A stretch of DNA of 64,000 nt from an uncultured Erwinia sp. Lineage in GTDB: Bacteria; Pseudomonadota; Gammaproteobacteria; Enterobacterales; Enterobacteriaceae. The number at the start of each line of letters is the position of its first letter. Position 1 is the first letter of the stretch. The stretch covers positions 1 to 64,000 of the forward strand of contig CAMIKG010000006.1 in NCBI GenBank assembly GCA_946221915.1, given 5' to 3'. Below, piece by piece: positions 27,090-34,983 of this stretch. The notes beneath the pieces are model-generated. The model saw nothing but the letters and a program-made list of their open reading frames with translations, searched no databases and was not told the origin of the DNA. A program made the position numbers and the translations under genes.

Positions 27090-27326
27090 TGTTGAGTTTT
27101 TAAGTTGCTGTCAGATTCATGGTGCTCAGTGTTCGGAGTGTATTGTTTGCTGCCGGGTTCATGGTGCCCGTGCTCTGAGTTTGTTGTTAGATGCCTGGTC
27201 CACAGTGCTCCGCGTTTTGAGTTTATTAGCGTAGTCAGGTTCACCGTATTCTGTGCGTGGTGCTTGTTGATTGTTCAAGTGCCCCCAGTATTTTGAGTTT
27301 GTCAGCAGTTCTGGGGGCGTTTACGC
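27090..27326. repeat. Degenerate tandem repeat tract downstream of symE
   Basis: Recurring words TTGAGTTT, GGTTCATGGTGC/GGTTCACCGT and GTGCTC/GTGCTCTGAG come back about every 50-60 bases between 27092 and 27300, giving an imperfect tandem array with T/G bias. It ends next to the symE stop. No coding potential recognised. Confidence 0.5.
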
Positions 27327-27656
27327 TTACCGCCAGCCTTTAGCGGTTATCGTCGCGATAAGCTCTGCCGCTTGCTTCTGTTTGCGGGCGGAAAGTTTAC
27401 GCAGGGATTTAATTACCTCTGGCTCTTCCTGCTCCGGCTCCCGTGTCGTGATCACAAGACAATTATTCATTACCCTAATATCTATTTTCATGTCTGTTGT
27501 AAATCCTGCGGCTGCTAACCATTTTCCTTTCAATATTAACGCGGGGACGGCGTTATAATCTGGATATTGCCTCGCATAACTTACTTTATTACGGCGAATA
27601 ATTGATGGTGTGACTTTTTCTTCATTGTTCTCTGAATTACAATCGTGTTCAGCCAT
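27327..27656 (-). CDS. symE: SymE-family type I toxin-antitoxin toxin
   Basis: 109 residues from ATG 27656; an in-frame ATG at 27674 also exists, but AAGG lies eight bases before 27656. It matches the SymE family along its length: VSYARQYPDYNAVPALILKG, KWLAAAGFTTDMKIDIRVM, and C-terminal KLSARKQKQAAELIA. SymE has an AbrB/MazE-like fold. In E. coli it is an SOS-induced toxin repressed by LexA, the antisense RNA SymR and proteolysis. A LexA-like site lies 80-95 bp upstream here (27736-27751). GC is lower than in neighbours, and the gene sits between inverted repeat elements, suggesting transfer. The SymR-like antisense RNA would lie on the plus strand over the 5' end, but I cannot see it directly. 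Confidence 0.85.
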   Translation of the reverse strand: MAEHDCNSENNEEKVTPSIIRRNKVSYARQYPDYNAVPALILKGKWLAAAGFTTDMKIDIRVMNNCLVITTREPEQEEPEVIKSLRKLSARKQKQAAELIATITAKGWR

Positions 27657-27735
27657 GATAACTACCTTCGTCATAGTTGTTGTGGTTAGCGGCGTGGTCG
27701 TGTTTCCGGCACTTCCACGTCGCGATTAAAATACG

Positions 27736-27751
27736 CTGTAATAATATCCAG
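27736..27751 (-). promoter_or_regulatory. Candidate LexA (SOS) box upstream of symE
   Basis: CTGTAATAATATCCAG fits the LexA consensus CTGT-N8-ACAG with one mismatch and an AT-rich spacer. It lies 80 bp upstream of the chosen symE start, where E. coli symE is also LexA-controlled. Confidence 0.55.
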
Positions 27752-27910
27752 CAAGAAAGGCTGGATCTATATAGTGGATAATAAAGTGCGAGACTTGCCG
27801 CAAAATTAATCTTGTCCAATTTGAGTGTTGCTCTGGGGATAATAAAGAGACTGATTATTTTTTATCTCTGCTAATGAATATGAATTAATAGTAAATTGTT
27901 TTTCTCAATA

Positions 27911-28123
27911 TTATCCATTCTTGAAATGGTTATCACGGGTAGCATTGATGCATTTAAAGGCTAACTCAACAGTAAAAAGCCAGATATTTAAAGCCTGCTC
28001 AGATGACGAGGATTGCTTACTTAACTGAATTAACGGAAAGGTGTCGGGTAGTTGAGCGAAAATATCAACGTAAGGCATTGAACAGAATTTCCGTATGTAA
28101 AACGCATTGCTGAAAATATCCAT
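27911..28123 (-). CDS. Hypothetical 70-residue protein
   Basis: AT-rich small ORF (start MDIFSNAFYIRKFCSMPYVD) inside the symE islet, on the same strand as symE and upstream of it. No recognised domain, no clear signal peptide, and only a weak ribosome site. It could be a remnant of a transferred gene or spurious. The codon pattern is unlike the high-GC neighbours, in keeping with the islet as a whole. Confidence 0.3.
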   Translation of the reverse strand: MDIFSNAFYIRKFCSMPYVDIFAQLPDTFPLIQLSKQSSSSEQALNIWLFTVELAFKCINATRDNHFKNG

Positions 28124-28241
28124 TATTTCTGACTGCTAACAAATTCAAAAATCGGGTCACAATACACCTGCAACCGAAAAGCAACGCATAACCCCGGGGC
28201 ACAATACATCTGAAACCGAACAGCAACGCTTAAACTTAAAG
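28124..28241. repeat. Pair of 42-bp tandem repeats
   Basis: CACAATACA...CTG.AACCGAA.AGCAACGC occurs twice, starting at 28158 and 28200, with a 42-bp period. It lies directly before palindromic copy B. The rest of the stretch is non-coding. Confidence 0.6.
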
Positions 28242-28348
28242 CGCAGGGAACACGGTCAGCGAAGGAAAGCGTCCCGCGCCAGGGAAGGCGCGGGCCGAGC
28301 GGCCATGGATGGCGAACAGCGACTTTCCGTAGCTGACCGTGTTCCCTG
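28242..28348 (-). repeat. Palindromic element, copy B (inverted relative to copy A)
   Basis: The reverse complement of 26981-27089 with two visible internal differences and a diverged last few bases (CTGAG instead of CTGCG). It closes the symE-containing islet of about 1.37 kb. Confidence 0.8.
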
Positions 28349-28586
28349 AGCGGATCACCAAACTAAAAGCGACGCCCCTGAGAAAATAACCAGACTAAAA
28401 GCGACCCCCCTGAACAGAGCACAGAACCTAAAGCGATCCCCCGCAAACGCCCGAGTCCAGCACTCGCCATCAATCCACTAAGCCTTTTGCCAATTTTCAT
28501 CTTCACTTGCGCAAATTTGTTGTTTTACGAAAGAAGTATGCCGTCCCACTATGAATGACATTGGTGCATTAACAAGGAATTGGCTG
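28349..28586. repeat. Three 32-bp tandem repeats and LLM upstream region
   Basis: ACTAAAAGCGAC recurs at 28362 and 28394, and as ACCTAAAGCGAT at 28426, a 32-bp period with C-rich linkers (GCCCCTGA, CCCCCCTGA). The remaining bases to 28586 are the upstream region of the monooxygenase gene, with an AT-rich stretch at 28490-28536. No gene seen. Confidence 0.65.
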
Positions 28587-29588
28587 ATGTCATATCGACT
28601 GAGTTTGCTGGATAAATCCCCGATTGCGGACGGTGAAAGCGCCTCTGATGCGCTGCACCGCACCCTGTTCCTGGCGCAACAGGCGGAAAAATGGGGTTAC
28701 CACCGCTTCTGGCTGGCGGAACACCACAACACCGCGCAACTGGCGAGCCCTTCCCCGGAAGTGCTGATCGCCTGGATTATTGCGCAAACGCGCCACATCC
28801 GCGTCGGCTCCGGCGGCGTCATGCTGCAGCACTACAGCCCGTATAAAGTGGCGGAAAACTTTAACCTGCTGGCAGCGCTGGCGCCGGGTCGTATCGATCT
28901 CGGCGTCGGTAAAGCGCCGGGCGGTCTGCCGCTCTCCACCCGCGCGCTGCAACAGGGATTGCACCAGGATGAAAAAGGCTCCTTCGCCGAACAGCTGACG
29001 CTGCTCGATGGCTGGCTGCAGTCCAGCAGCGGCGCAGTGGTGGACGGTGAATCGCTGTATGCCACGCCGTTACCGGCGCGTCCGGCAAACCGCTTCCTGC
29101 TGGGCGCCAGCGAAGAGAGCGCCAGACTGGCCGCCAGCCTCGACTGGCAGTTTGTCTTTGCTGCCCACATCAATGGCGACCATAACCTCCTGCAGCAGGT
29201 ATTAAACACCTACCACAGCGCAAGCGGTGGACAACGTGCGCTGGTGGCGGTGCAGGTGGTGGTGGCCGACTCGGTGGCGCAGGTCGATGAACTGGTCAGC
29301 GATCTGCGCCACTATCACGTCCGTGTCGCCGGTGGTCAGGGCGTCAATGTCGCCACGCTGGAGCAGGCGGAGCGCTACGTGCGCCAGGGCGGCTATCAAG
29401 ATTATGTAATTGAACCGCGCGTACCGTCACTGCTGAAAGGCACCGCGGCGCAGGTTCATGCGCAACTGGAAGAGTGGCAGCAAAACTTTGGCATTGAGGA
29501 ATTTGTCGTCGACACCCCGATTGCTGACGGGCAGCAACGACTGAGATCCCTTGAGCTACTGGCGACTCATCACTTAGAGACCGCCTGA
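28587..29588 (+). CDS. LLM-class (luciferase-like) flavin monooxygenase, MsnO8-type
   Basis: 333 residues, TIM-barrel bacterial-luciferase family. Visible blocks: MSYRLSLLDKSPIADGESA, EKWGYHRFWLAEHHNT, RIRVGSGG-like (HIRVGSGGVMLQHYSP) and GRIDLGVGKAPGG. These enzymes use reduced FMN and O2 to oxidise or cleave C-S, C-N or similar bonds. The frame is open 36 bases upstream, but AAGGA is eight bases before ATG 28587, and the family start is MSYRLS. A 19-bp gap to the M20 gene indicates an operon. Substrate unknown; the pairing with an amidohydrolase recalls B. subtilis YxeK/YxeP. Confidence 0.85.
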   Translation: MSYRLSLLDKSPIADGESASDALHRTLFLAQQAEKWGYHRFWLAEHHNTAQLASPSPEVLIAWIIAQTRHIRVGSGGVMLQHYSPYKVAENFNLLAALAPGRIDLGVGKAPGGLPLSTRALQQGLHQDEKGSFAEQLTLLDGWLQSSSGAVVDGESLYATPLPARPANRFLLGASEESARLAASLDWQFVFAAHINGDHNLLQQVLNTYHSASGGQRALVAVQVVVADSVAQVDELVSDLRHYHVRVAGGQGVNVATLEQAERYVRQGGYQDYVIEPRVPSLLKGTAAQVHAQLEEWQQNFGIEEFVVDTPIADGQQRLRSLELLATHHLETA

Positions 29589-29607
29589 TTCACGCAGGAG
29601 ACGTATC

Positions 29608-30765
29608 ATGAGCGAAAGCCTGGAAGCCCAACTCATCGCCTGGCGGCGCGAGCTGCACCAGTATCCTGAACTGTCGAACCGGGAGCAGGCCACCAGCGAA
29701 CGTATTCGCGGCTGGCTCGACGCGGCGGGCATCCGCCGGGCGGATTATCCCATCGACACCGGCGTCATTGCCGAAATCGGCACCGGCGACAACCTGATCG
29801 CCCTGCGGGCGGATATTGATGCGCTACCGATCCATGAAGCGACCGGTCTGCCGTGGCGTTCACGCAATACCGGCGTGATGCATGCCTGCGGTCATGATAT
29901 CCATACCAGCGTGATGCTCGGCGCGGCGCGACTGCTGAAAGCGCAGGAGGCGACGCTGCCGGGACGCGTGCGGTTGCTGTTCCAGCCCGGCGAAGAGAAC
30001 TGTACCGGCGCGCGCCAGTTTATCAAAGCCGGCGCGCTGCAGGACGTACAGGCAATTTTTGGTATGCACAACGAACCCGGCCTGCCGACGGGCGTGTTCG
30101 CCACCCGCCCGGGCGCCTTCTATGCCAATGCCGATCGCTTTGTCATTCGCGTGGAAGGCAAAGGCGCGCATGCCGCGCATCCGGAAGAGGGCGTCGATGC
30201 CATTCTGGTCGCCAGCCAGATAATCCAGGCGCTACAGGCGCTGACCAGCCGCAGCTTTAACACTCTCGACAGCCTGGTGCTCAGCATCACCCGTATCGAC
30301 GCCGGAAAAACGTGGAATGTGTTACCGGCGGTGGCCGAATTTGGCGGTACCGCACGCACCCACGATATGCGCGTACGCGAACAGCTGGAGGCGCGCGTAC
30401 GGCAGGTGGTGGAAAACGTAGCGCAGGGACTGGGCGCTCGCGCTACCCTGAGCTGGCATGCGGGGCCACCGGTACTGATCAACGACGAATACTGGGCCAG
30501 CTTTAGCGCCGATGTGGCGCACCAGAGCGGCTATCAGGTACAAACCGCCGATCTGCATCTCGGCGGTGAAGATTTTGCTATCTACCTGCAGCAACTGCCG
30601 GGCGCGTTTGTCTCGATTGGCAGCGCCAGCGAATATGGCCTGCACCATGCGGCGTTCAACCCCGATGAAGCGCTGATCGCGCCCGCGGCACACTACTTCG
30701 CCCGTCTTGCCCGCCAGGCACTGCTACAGCTGAAAGCGCGTGAGCGCACCGCGGTCGCCAGCTGA
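29608..30765 (+). CDS. M20-family metallo-amidohydrolase (copy 2)
   Basis: 385 residues, clearly paralogous to the gene at 25643-26794 over the whole length (shared MHACGHD, GALQDVQAIFGMHN, GGEDFA and SIGSASE blocks). Metal ligands Cys/His in MHACGHDIHTS, Glu-Glu in QPGEE and His in FGMHN are intact. CAGGAGACG precedes ATG. It is co-transcribed with the LLM monooxygenase. Probably deacylates an N-acyl amino-acid derivative before or after the oxygenase step (inference). Confidence 0.87.
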   Translation: MSESLEAQLIAWRRELHQYPELSNREQATSERIRGWLDAAGIRRADYPIDTGVIAEIGTGDNLIALRADIDALPIHEATGLPWRSRNTGVMHACGHDIHTSVMLGAARLLKAQEATLPGRVRLLFQPGEENCTGARQFIKAGALQDVQAIFGMHNEPGLPTGVFATRPGAFYANADRFVIRVEGKGAHAAHPEEGVDAILVASQIIQALQALTSRSFNTLDSLVLSITRIDAGKTWNVLPAVAEFGGTARTHDMRVREQLEARVRQVVENVAQGLGARATLSWHAGPPVLINDEYWASFSADVAHQSGYQVQTADLHLGGEDFAIYLQQLPGAFVSIGSASEYGLHHAAFNPDEALIAPAAHYFARLARQALLQLKARERTAVAS

Positions 30766-30853
30766 ACACGATTTATTCTGTCCTCTCCGTCATATCAGGT
30801 CTATTCTGCGGTGATAAATAAAATATCACCGCAGGTCGTTTACTGGAGAGAGC

Positions 30854-31648
30854 ATGAAACCCGAACTGAAGCGCGCTTACGATGCCGGTAAGCTGATTTT
30901 GTTTGCCGGCGCTGGCATTTCCCGCAACCTGGGCCTGCCGGAGTGGCATGAGCTGATCTCGCATCTGGCACATGAGCTGGGCTACGACCCGGAAGAGTTC
31001 AACTCCTACGGCACCCATCTGGCACTGGCGGAATATTACAAAAAGCGCACCGGTTCGCTCGGGCCACTACGCAGCTGGATGGATCGCGAATGGCACCGCC
31101 CCGATATCGATGTGCGCAGTTCTGAAATCCATACCCTGATCACCCAGGGCAATTTTTCCCGCATCTATACCACCAATTACGACCGCTGGCTGGAGATGGC
31201 CCATGAGGCGAATAATGTGCCTTACCGTAAAGTCTCCAGCGCCGCCCACCTGGTGTCATTAACCGAAAACGAGCGTCATATTATTAAACTGCACGGGGAT
31301 TTCGATGATGATGCCTCGCTGGTGCTGGATGAAAGCAGCTATTTTGAACGCCTCAATTTTGACAGTCCGCTGGATCTGAAACTCACTCATGACGTTATCG
31401 GCAACTCGGTGCTGTTTGTCGGTTACAGCATCAGCGACTTCAATATCCGCCTGCTGTTTTACCGCCTGACCAAAATGTGGGGCAGCACCGGGCTGGCGTC
31501 CGCGCGGCCGAAATCCTACCTGTTCACCAACCGCTATAATCCGGTGGCAAAAGAGGTGCTGGGCCAGTGGGGAATCGAGATGATCGTTTCCGACGAAGAA
31601 AACCCGCGCAAGGCGCTGGCGACGTTTCTGCAGGATTTGATTGGCTGA
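30854..31648 (+). CDS. SIR2-like_2 domain protein
   Basis: 264 residues, almost entirely one SIR2-type NAD-binding domain. Visible: FAGAGIS (17-23, NAD-binding loop), TTNYD (106-110), KLHGDF (145-150, with the candidate catalytic His147) and VGYSISD (189-195). It lacks the Zn finger of protein-deacetylating sirtuins. SIR2-like_2 proteins are often NADases in phage-defence systems (ThsA, DSR, SIR2-HerA), but here there is no partner such as HerA, pAgo or SLOG. CTGGAGAGAGC gives a good ribosome site. It lies alone between the M20 gene and parC, an accessory insertion. Function as a single-gene defence NADase is possible but unproved. Confidence 0.8.
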   Translation: MKPELKRAYDAGKLILFAGAGISRNLGLPEWHELISHLAHELGYDPEEFNSYGTHLALAEYYKKRTGSLGPLRSWMDREWHRPDIDVRSSEIHTLITQGNFSRIYTTNYDRWLEMAHEANNVPYRKVSSAAHLVSLTENERHIIKLHGDFDDDASLVLDESSYFERLNFDSPLDLKLTHDVIGNSVLFVGYSISDFNIRLLFYRLTKMWGSTGLASARPKSYLFTNRYNPVAKEVLGQWGIEMIVSDEENPRKALATFLQDLIG

Positions 31649-31769
31649 TTGCTGAACGCGCGGTTCTCTGTGACAGAACCTCGTCAGATAAGGTACTATC
31701 CTCGCCAAACTTTGTGTGGCGTGCTGGATTCGCTGTTTTATCGCGCCGCGATGTGAGGAATTGAGATTA

Positions 31770-34043
31770 ATGAGTGACTTGACGCAGGATGGTGCAGAGC
31801 GTCTTGCCCTGCATAAGTTTACGGAAAATGCGTACCTCAACTACTCCATGTACGTCATCATGGACAGGGCGCTTCCCTATATTGGCGATGGACTGAAGCC
31901 GGTTCAGCGCCGAATTGTCTATGCCATGTCGGAGCTGGGCCTCAACGCCAGCGCGAAATTCAAAAAATCCGCGCGTACCGTCGGTGACGTGCTGGGTAAA
32001 TACCATCCGCACGGCGACAGCGCCTGCTATGAAGCGATGGTACTGATGGCGCAGCCGTTCTCCTACCGTTACCCGCTGGTGGATGGCCAGGGGAACTGGG
32101 GGGCGCCGGACGATCCTAAATCCTTCGCGGCGATGCGTTACACCGAATCACGCCTGTCGAAATATGCCGAAGTGCTGCTGGGTGAACTGGGGCAGGGCAC
32201 GGTCGATTATGTGCCGAACTTTGACGGTACCATGCAGGAGCCGAAAATGCTGCCTGCGCGCCTGCCGAATATCCTGCTGAACGGCACCACCGGCATCGCG
32301 GTGGGTATGGCGACGGATATTCCGCCGCACAACCTGCGTGAAGTGGCGCAGGCGGCGATTACGCTGATCGATAACCCGAAAACCTCGCTTGAGCAACTGC
32401 TGGATATCGTGCAGGGGCCGGATTTCCCGACCGAAGCCGAAATCATCACCCCGCGCGACGAGATCCGTAAGCTGTATCAAAACGGCCGTGGCTCTGTGCG
32501 TATGCGTGCGGTGTGGAAGAAAGAAGAAGGTGACGTGGTGATTACCGCGCTGCCGCATCAGGTTTCCGGCGCGCGCGTGCTGGAACAGATCGCCGCGCAG
32601 ATGCGCAATAAAAAATTGCCGATGGTGGAGGATCTGCGTGATGAGTCCGATCACGAGAACCCGACGCGTCTGGTGATTGTGCCGCGTTCCAGTCGCGTGG
32701 ATATGGAACAGGTGATGAACCACCTGTTTGCCACCACCGACCTGGAAAGAAGCTACCGCGTTAACCTGAATATGATTGGCCTCGACAATCGTCCGGCGGT
32801 GAAGAACCTGCTGGAGATCCTCAGCGAGTGGCTGATCTTCCGTCGTGATACGGTACGTCGCCGTCTGAACTACCGGCTGGAAAAAGTCCTGAAACGCCTG
32901 CATATCCTTGAAGGTTTGCTGGTGGCGTTCCTCAATATCGATGAAGTGATCCATATCATCCGAACTGAGGACGAGCCGAAGCCGGTACTGATGTCACGTT
33001 TCGACATCAGCGAAACCCAGGCGGAAGCGATTCTGGAATTAAAACTGCGCCATCTCGCCAAACTGGAAGAGATGAAGATCCGCGGTGAGCAAGACGAACT
33101 GGCGAAAGAACGCGATCATCTGCAGGGCATTCTGGCGTCTGAACGCAAAATGAATAACCTGCTGAAAAAAGAGCTGCAGGCGGATAGCGACGCCTATGGC
33201 GACGATCGCCGTTCACCGCTGCGTGAACGCGAAGAAGCCAAAGCCATCAGCGAAAATGAGCTGGTGCCCTCTGAGCCAGTCACCATTGTGCTGTCGCAGT
33301 CCGGCTGGGTGCGCAGCGCCAAAGGCCATGATATTGATCCGACGGGCCTCAGCTATAAAGCCGGTGACAGCTATCTGGCGGCGGCGCGCGGTAAGAGCAA
33401 TCAGCCAGTGGTGTTTATCGACTCCACCGGGCGCAGCTATGCGCTTGACCCGAGCACGCTGCCATCGGCGCGCGGCCAGGGTGAACCGCTGACCGGTAAA
33501 CTGACGCCGCCACCGGGTGCTGCTTTCGAGCAGGTGCTGATGGAAGCGGAAGAGCAGAAGCTGTTGATGGCATCTGATGCCGGTTACGGTTTTGTCTGTA
33601 CCTTTAACGATCTGATTTCGCGCAACCGCGCCGGTAAGGCGCTGCTGTCGTTGCCGGAAAATGCCAAAGTCATGACGCCTGCGGCAATTCACAGTGATGA
33701 CGATATGCTGCTGGCGATCACCAGCGCGGGCCGGATGCTGATGTTCCCGGTGGGCGATCTGCCGCAGCTGTCGAAAGGTAAAGGGAATAAGATTATCTCC
33801 ATCCCTTCGGCGCAGGCGGCATCGGGTGAAGATAAACTGGCCTGGCTGCTGCTGCTGCCACCGAACAGTGCGATTACTCTGCACGTTGGCAAACGCAAGC
33901 TGACCTTGCGCGCGGAAGAGCTGCAGAAATTCCGTGCTGAGCGTGGACGCCGCGGTACTCTGCTGCCGCGCGGCCTGCAGCGGATTGATCGGGTAGATAT
34001 CGACGCCCCGGCGCGTCCGGCTGTGGGCGACAGCGAAGAATAA
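31770..34043 (+). CDS. parC: DNA topoisomerase IV subunit A
   Basis: 757 residues (E. coli 752). The DNA-cleaving subunit of topoisomerase IV, partner of ParE (16153-18048). Catalytic Arg123-Tyr124 lies in MRYTESRLS. The quinolone-resistance region HPHGDSACYE has wild-type Ser84 and Glu88 (E. coli Ser80/Glu84; this protein has four extra N-terminal residues, TQDG). The C-terminal beta-pinwheel domain is complete. The frame is open 54 bases upstream, but ATG 31770 gives the family start MSDLTQDGAERLALH. plsC follows after 66 bp. Confidence 0.97.
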   Translation: MSDLTQDGAERLALHKFTENAYLNYSMYVIMDRALPYIGDGLKPVQRRIVYAMSELGLNASAKFKKSARTVGDVLGKYHPHGDSACYEAMVLMAQPFSYRYPLVDGQGNWGAPDDPKSFAAMRYTESRLSKYAEVLLGELGQGTVDYVPNFDGTMQEPKMLPARLPNILLNGTTGIAVGMATDIPPHNLREVAQAAITLIDNPKTSLEQLLDIVQGPDFPTEAEIITPRDEIRKLYQNGRGSVRMRAVWKKEEGDVVITALPHQVSGARVLEQIAAQMRNKKLPMVEDLRDESDHENPTRLVIVPRSSRVDMEQVMNHLFATTDLERSYRVNLNMIGLDNRPAVKNLLEILSEWLIFRRDTVRRRLNYRLEKVLKRLHILEGLLVAFLNIDEVIHIIRTEDEPKPVLMSRFDISETQAEAILELKLRHLAKLEEMKIRGEQDELAKERDHLQGILASERKMNNLLKKELQADSDAYGDDRRSPLREREEAKAISENELVPSEPVTIVLSQSGWVRSAKGHDIDPTGLSYKAGDSYLAAARGKSNQPVVFIDSTGRSYALDPSTLPSARGQGEPLTGKLTPPPGAAFEQVLMEAEEQKLLMASDAGYGFVCTFNDLISRNRAGKALLSLPENAKVMTPAAIHSDDDMLLAITSAGRMLMFPVGDLPQLSKGKGNKIISIPSAQAASGEDKLAWLLLLPPNSAITLHVGKRKLTLRAEELQKFRAERGRRGTLLPRGLQRIDRVDIDAPARPAVGDSEE

Positions 34044-34109
34044 CAACAAATAGCCGGGTGAATGACGATTGACTCACCGCCGCGTCACCCGGCAGCAAAT
34101 GAGGTCCCG

Positions 34110-34847
34110 ATGCTTTTACTTTTACGTGCGATTATTGTCATCCTTTATTCTGTTCTGGTTTGCGTGTTTGGCAGCATTTACTGTCTGTTCTCCCCGCGAA
34201 ATCCCCGCCATGTCGCCACTTTTGGCCATATGTTTGGTCGCCTTGCGCCCGTGTTTGGCGTGAAAGTTGAACTGCGCAAACCGGCTGATGCGGAAAGCTA
34301 TGGCAATGCGATCTATATCGCAAACCATCAAAACAACTACGACATGATTACCGCCGCCAATATCGTGCAGCCGACGACGGTGACGGTGGGTAAGAAAAGC
34401 CTGTTGTGGATCCCGTTTTTTGGTCAGCTCTACTGGCTGACGGGTAACCTGCTGATTGACCGTGAAAACCGCGCCAAAGCGCACGGCACCATTGGTCAAC
34501 TGGTGGAGCAGTTTGAGAAGAAAAAAATCTCTTTCTGGATGTTCCCGGAAGGCACCCGCAGCCGTGGCCGCGGTTTACTGCCGTTTAAAACTGGTGCGTT
34601 TCATGCGGCGATGGCGGCAGGCGTACCGATTATTCCGATCGTGGTGTCCAACACTCACAACAAAATTAAGCTGAACCGCTGGAACAATGGCCTGGTGATT
34701 GTCGAAATGTTGCCGCCAGTGGATGTAAAACAGTTTGAACAGCAGTCAGTGCGCAAACTGGCGACCCATTGCCGTGAGCTGATGGCCGCTAAAATTGAGC
34801 AGCTGGACGCGGAAGTGGCAGAGCGCGAAGCCAGTAATCGGGTATAA
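34110..34847 (+). CDS. plsC: 1-acyl-sn-glycerol-3-phosphate acyltransferase
   Basis: 245 residues, the same as E. coli PlsC. It makes phosphatidic acid from lysophosphatidic acid at the inner membrane. An N-terminal membrane anchor lies at about 4-24. The acyltransferase motif I HX4D is NHQNNYD with His73 and Asp78. Motif III FPEGTR lies at 145-150. GAGG seven bases before ATG 34110 decides the start; the frame opens earlier at 34062. The 66-bp gap after parC contains a long-loop hairpin (GCCGGGTGA 34053-34061 with TCACCCGGC 34085-34093). Confidence 0.96.
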   Translation: MLLLLRAIIVILYSVLVCVFGSIYCLFSPRNPRHVATFGHMFGRLAPVFGVKVELRKPADAESYGNAIYIANHQNNYDMITAANIVQPTTVTVGKKSLLWIPFFGQLYWLTGNLLIDRENRAKAHGTIGQLVEQFEKKKISFWMFPEGTRSRGRGLLPFKTGAFHAAMAAGVPIIPIVVSNTHNKIKLNRWNNGLVIVEMLPPVDVKQFEQQSVRKLATHCRELMAAKIEQLDAEVAEREASNRV

Positions 34848-34983
34848 CACCCGTCAGCGCGACGCTGCACCAGCAATCGCGGGCGGATATTATGCCGCCC
34901 GTGCTAAAATTAGATCCTCTCAATTATAAAAAAATGGTAAGCGGCATATTTCCTCTGGCCGCATTTACGGGTACGGAGTTGTT

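Noticed and set aside
26941..28450. Possible CRISPR array in the repeat-rich region
   Set aside because: The repeats are inverted palindromes and contiguous degenerate tandem units of 32, 42 and 50-60 bp, without regularly spaced unique spacers, and there are no cas genes.
16153..34043. Quinolone-resistance changes in parE or parC
   Set aside because: ParC Ser84 and Glu88 (E. coli 80/84) and the ParE EGDSAGG region read as wild type.
32148..34049. Minus-strand frames of 268 and 278 codons inside parC
   Set aside because: Antisense shadows of parC; His/Arg/Gln-rich with no recognisable domain.
34053..34093. Terminator between parC and plsC
   Set aside because: The 9-bp stem has a 23-base loop and no T-run, and the genes are a conserved co-transcribed pair, so a weak attenuating hairpin at most.
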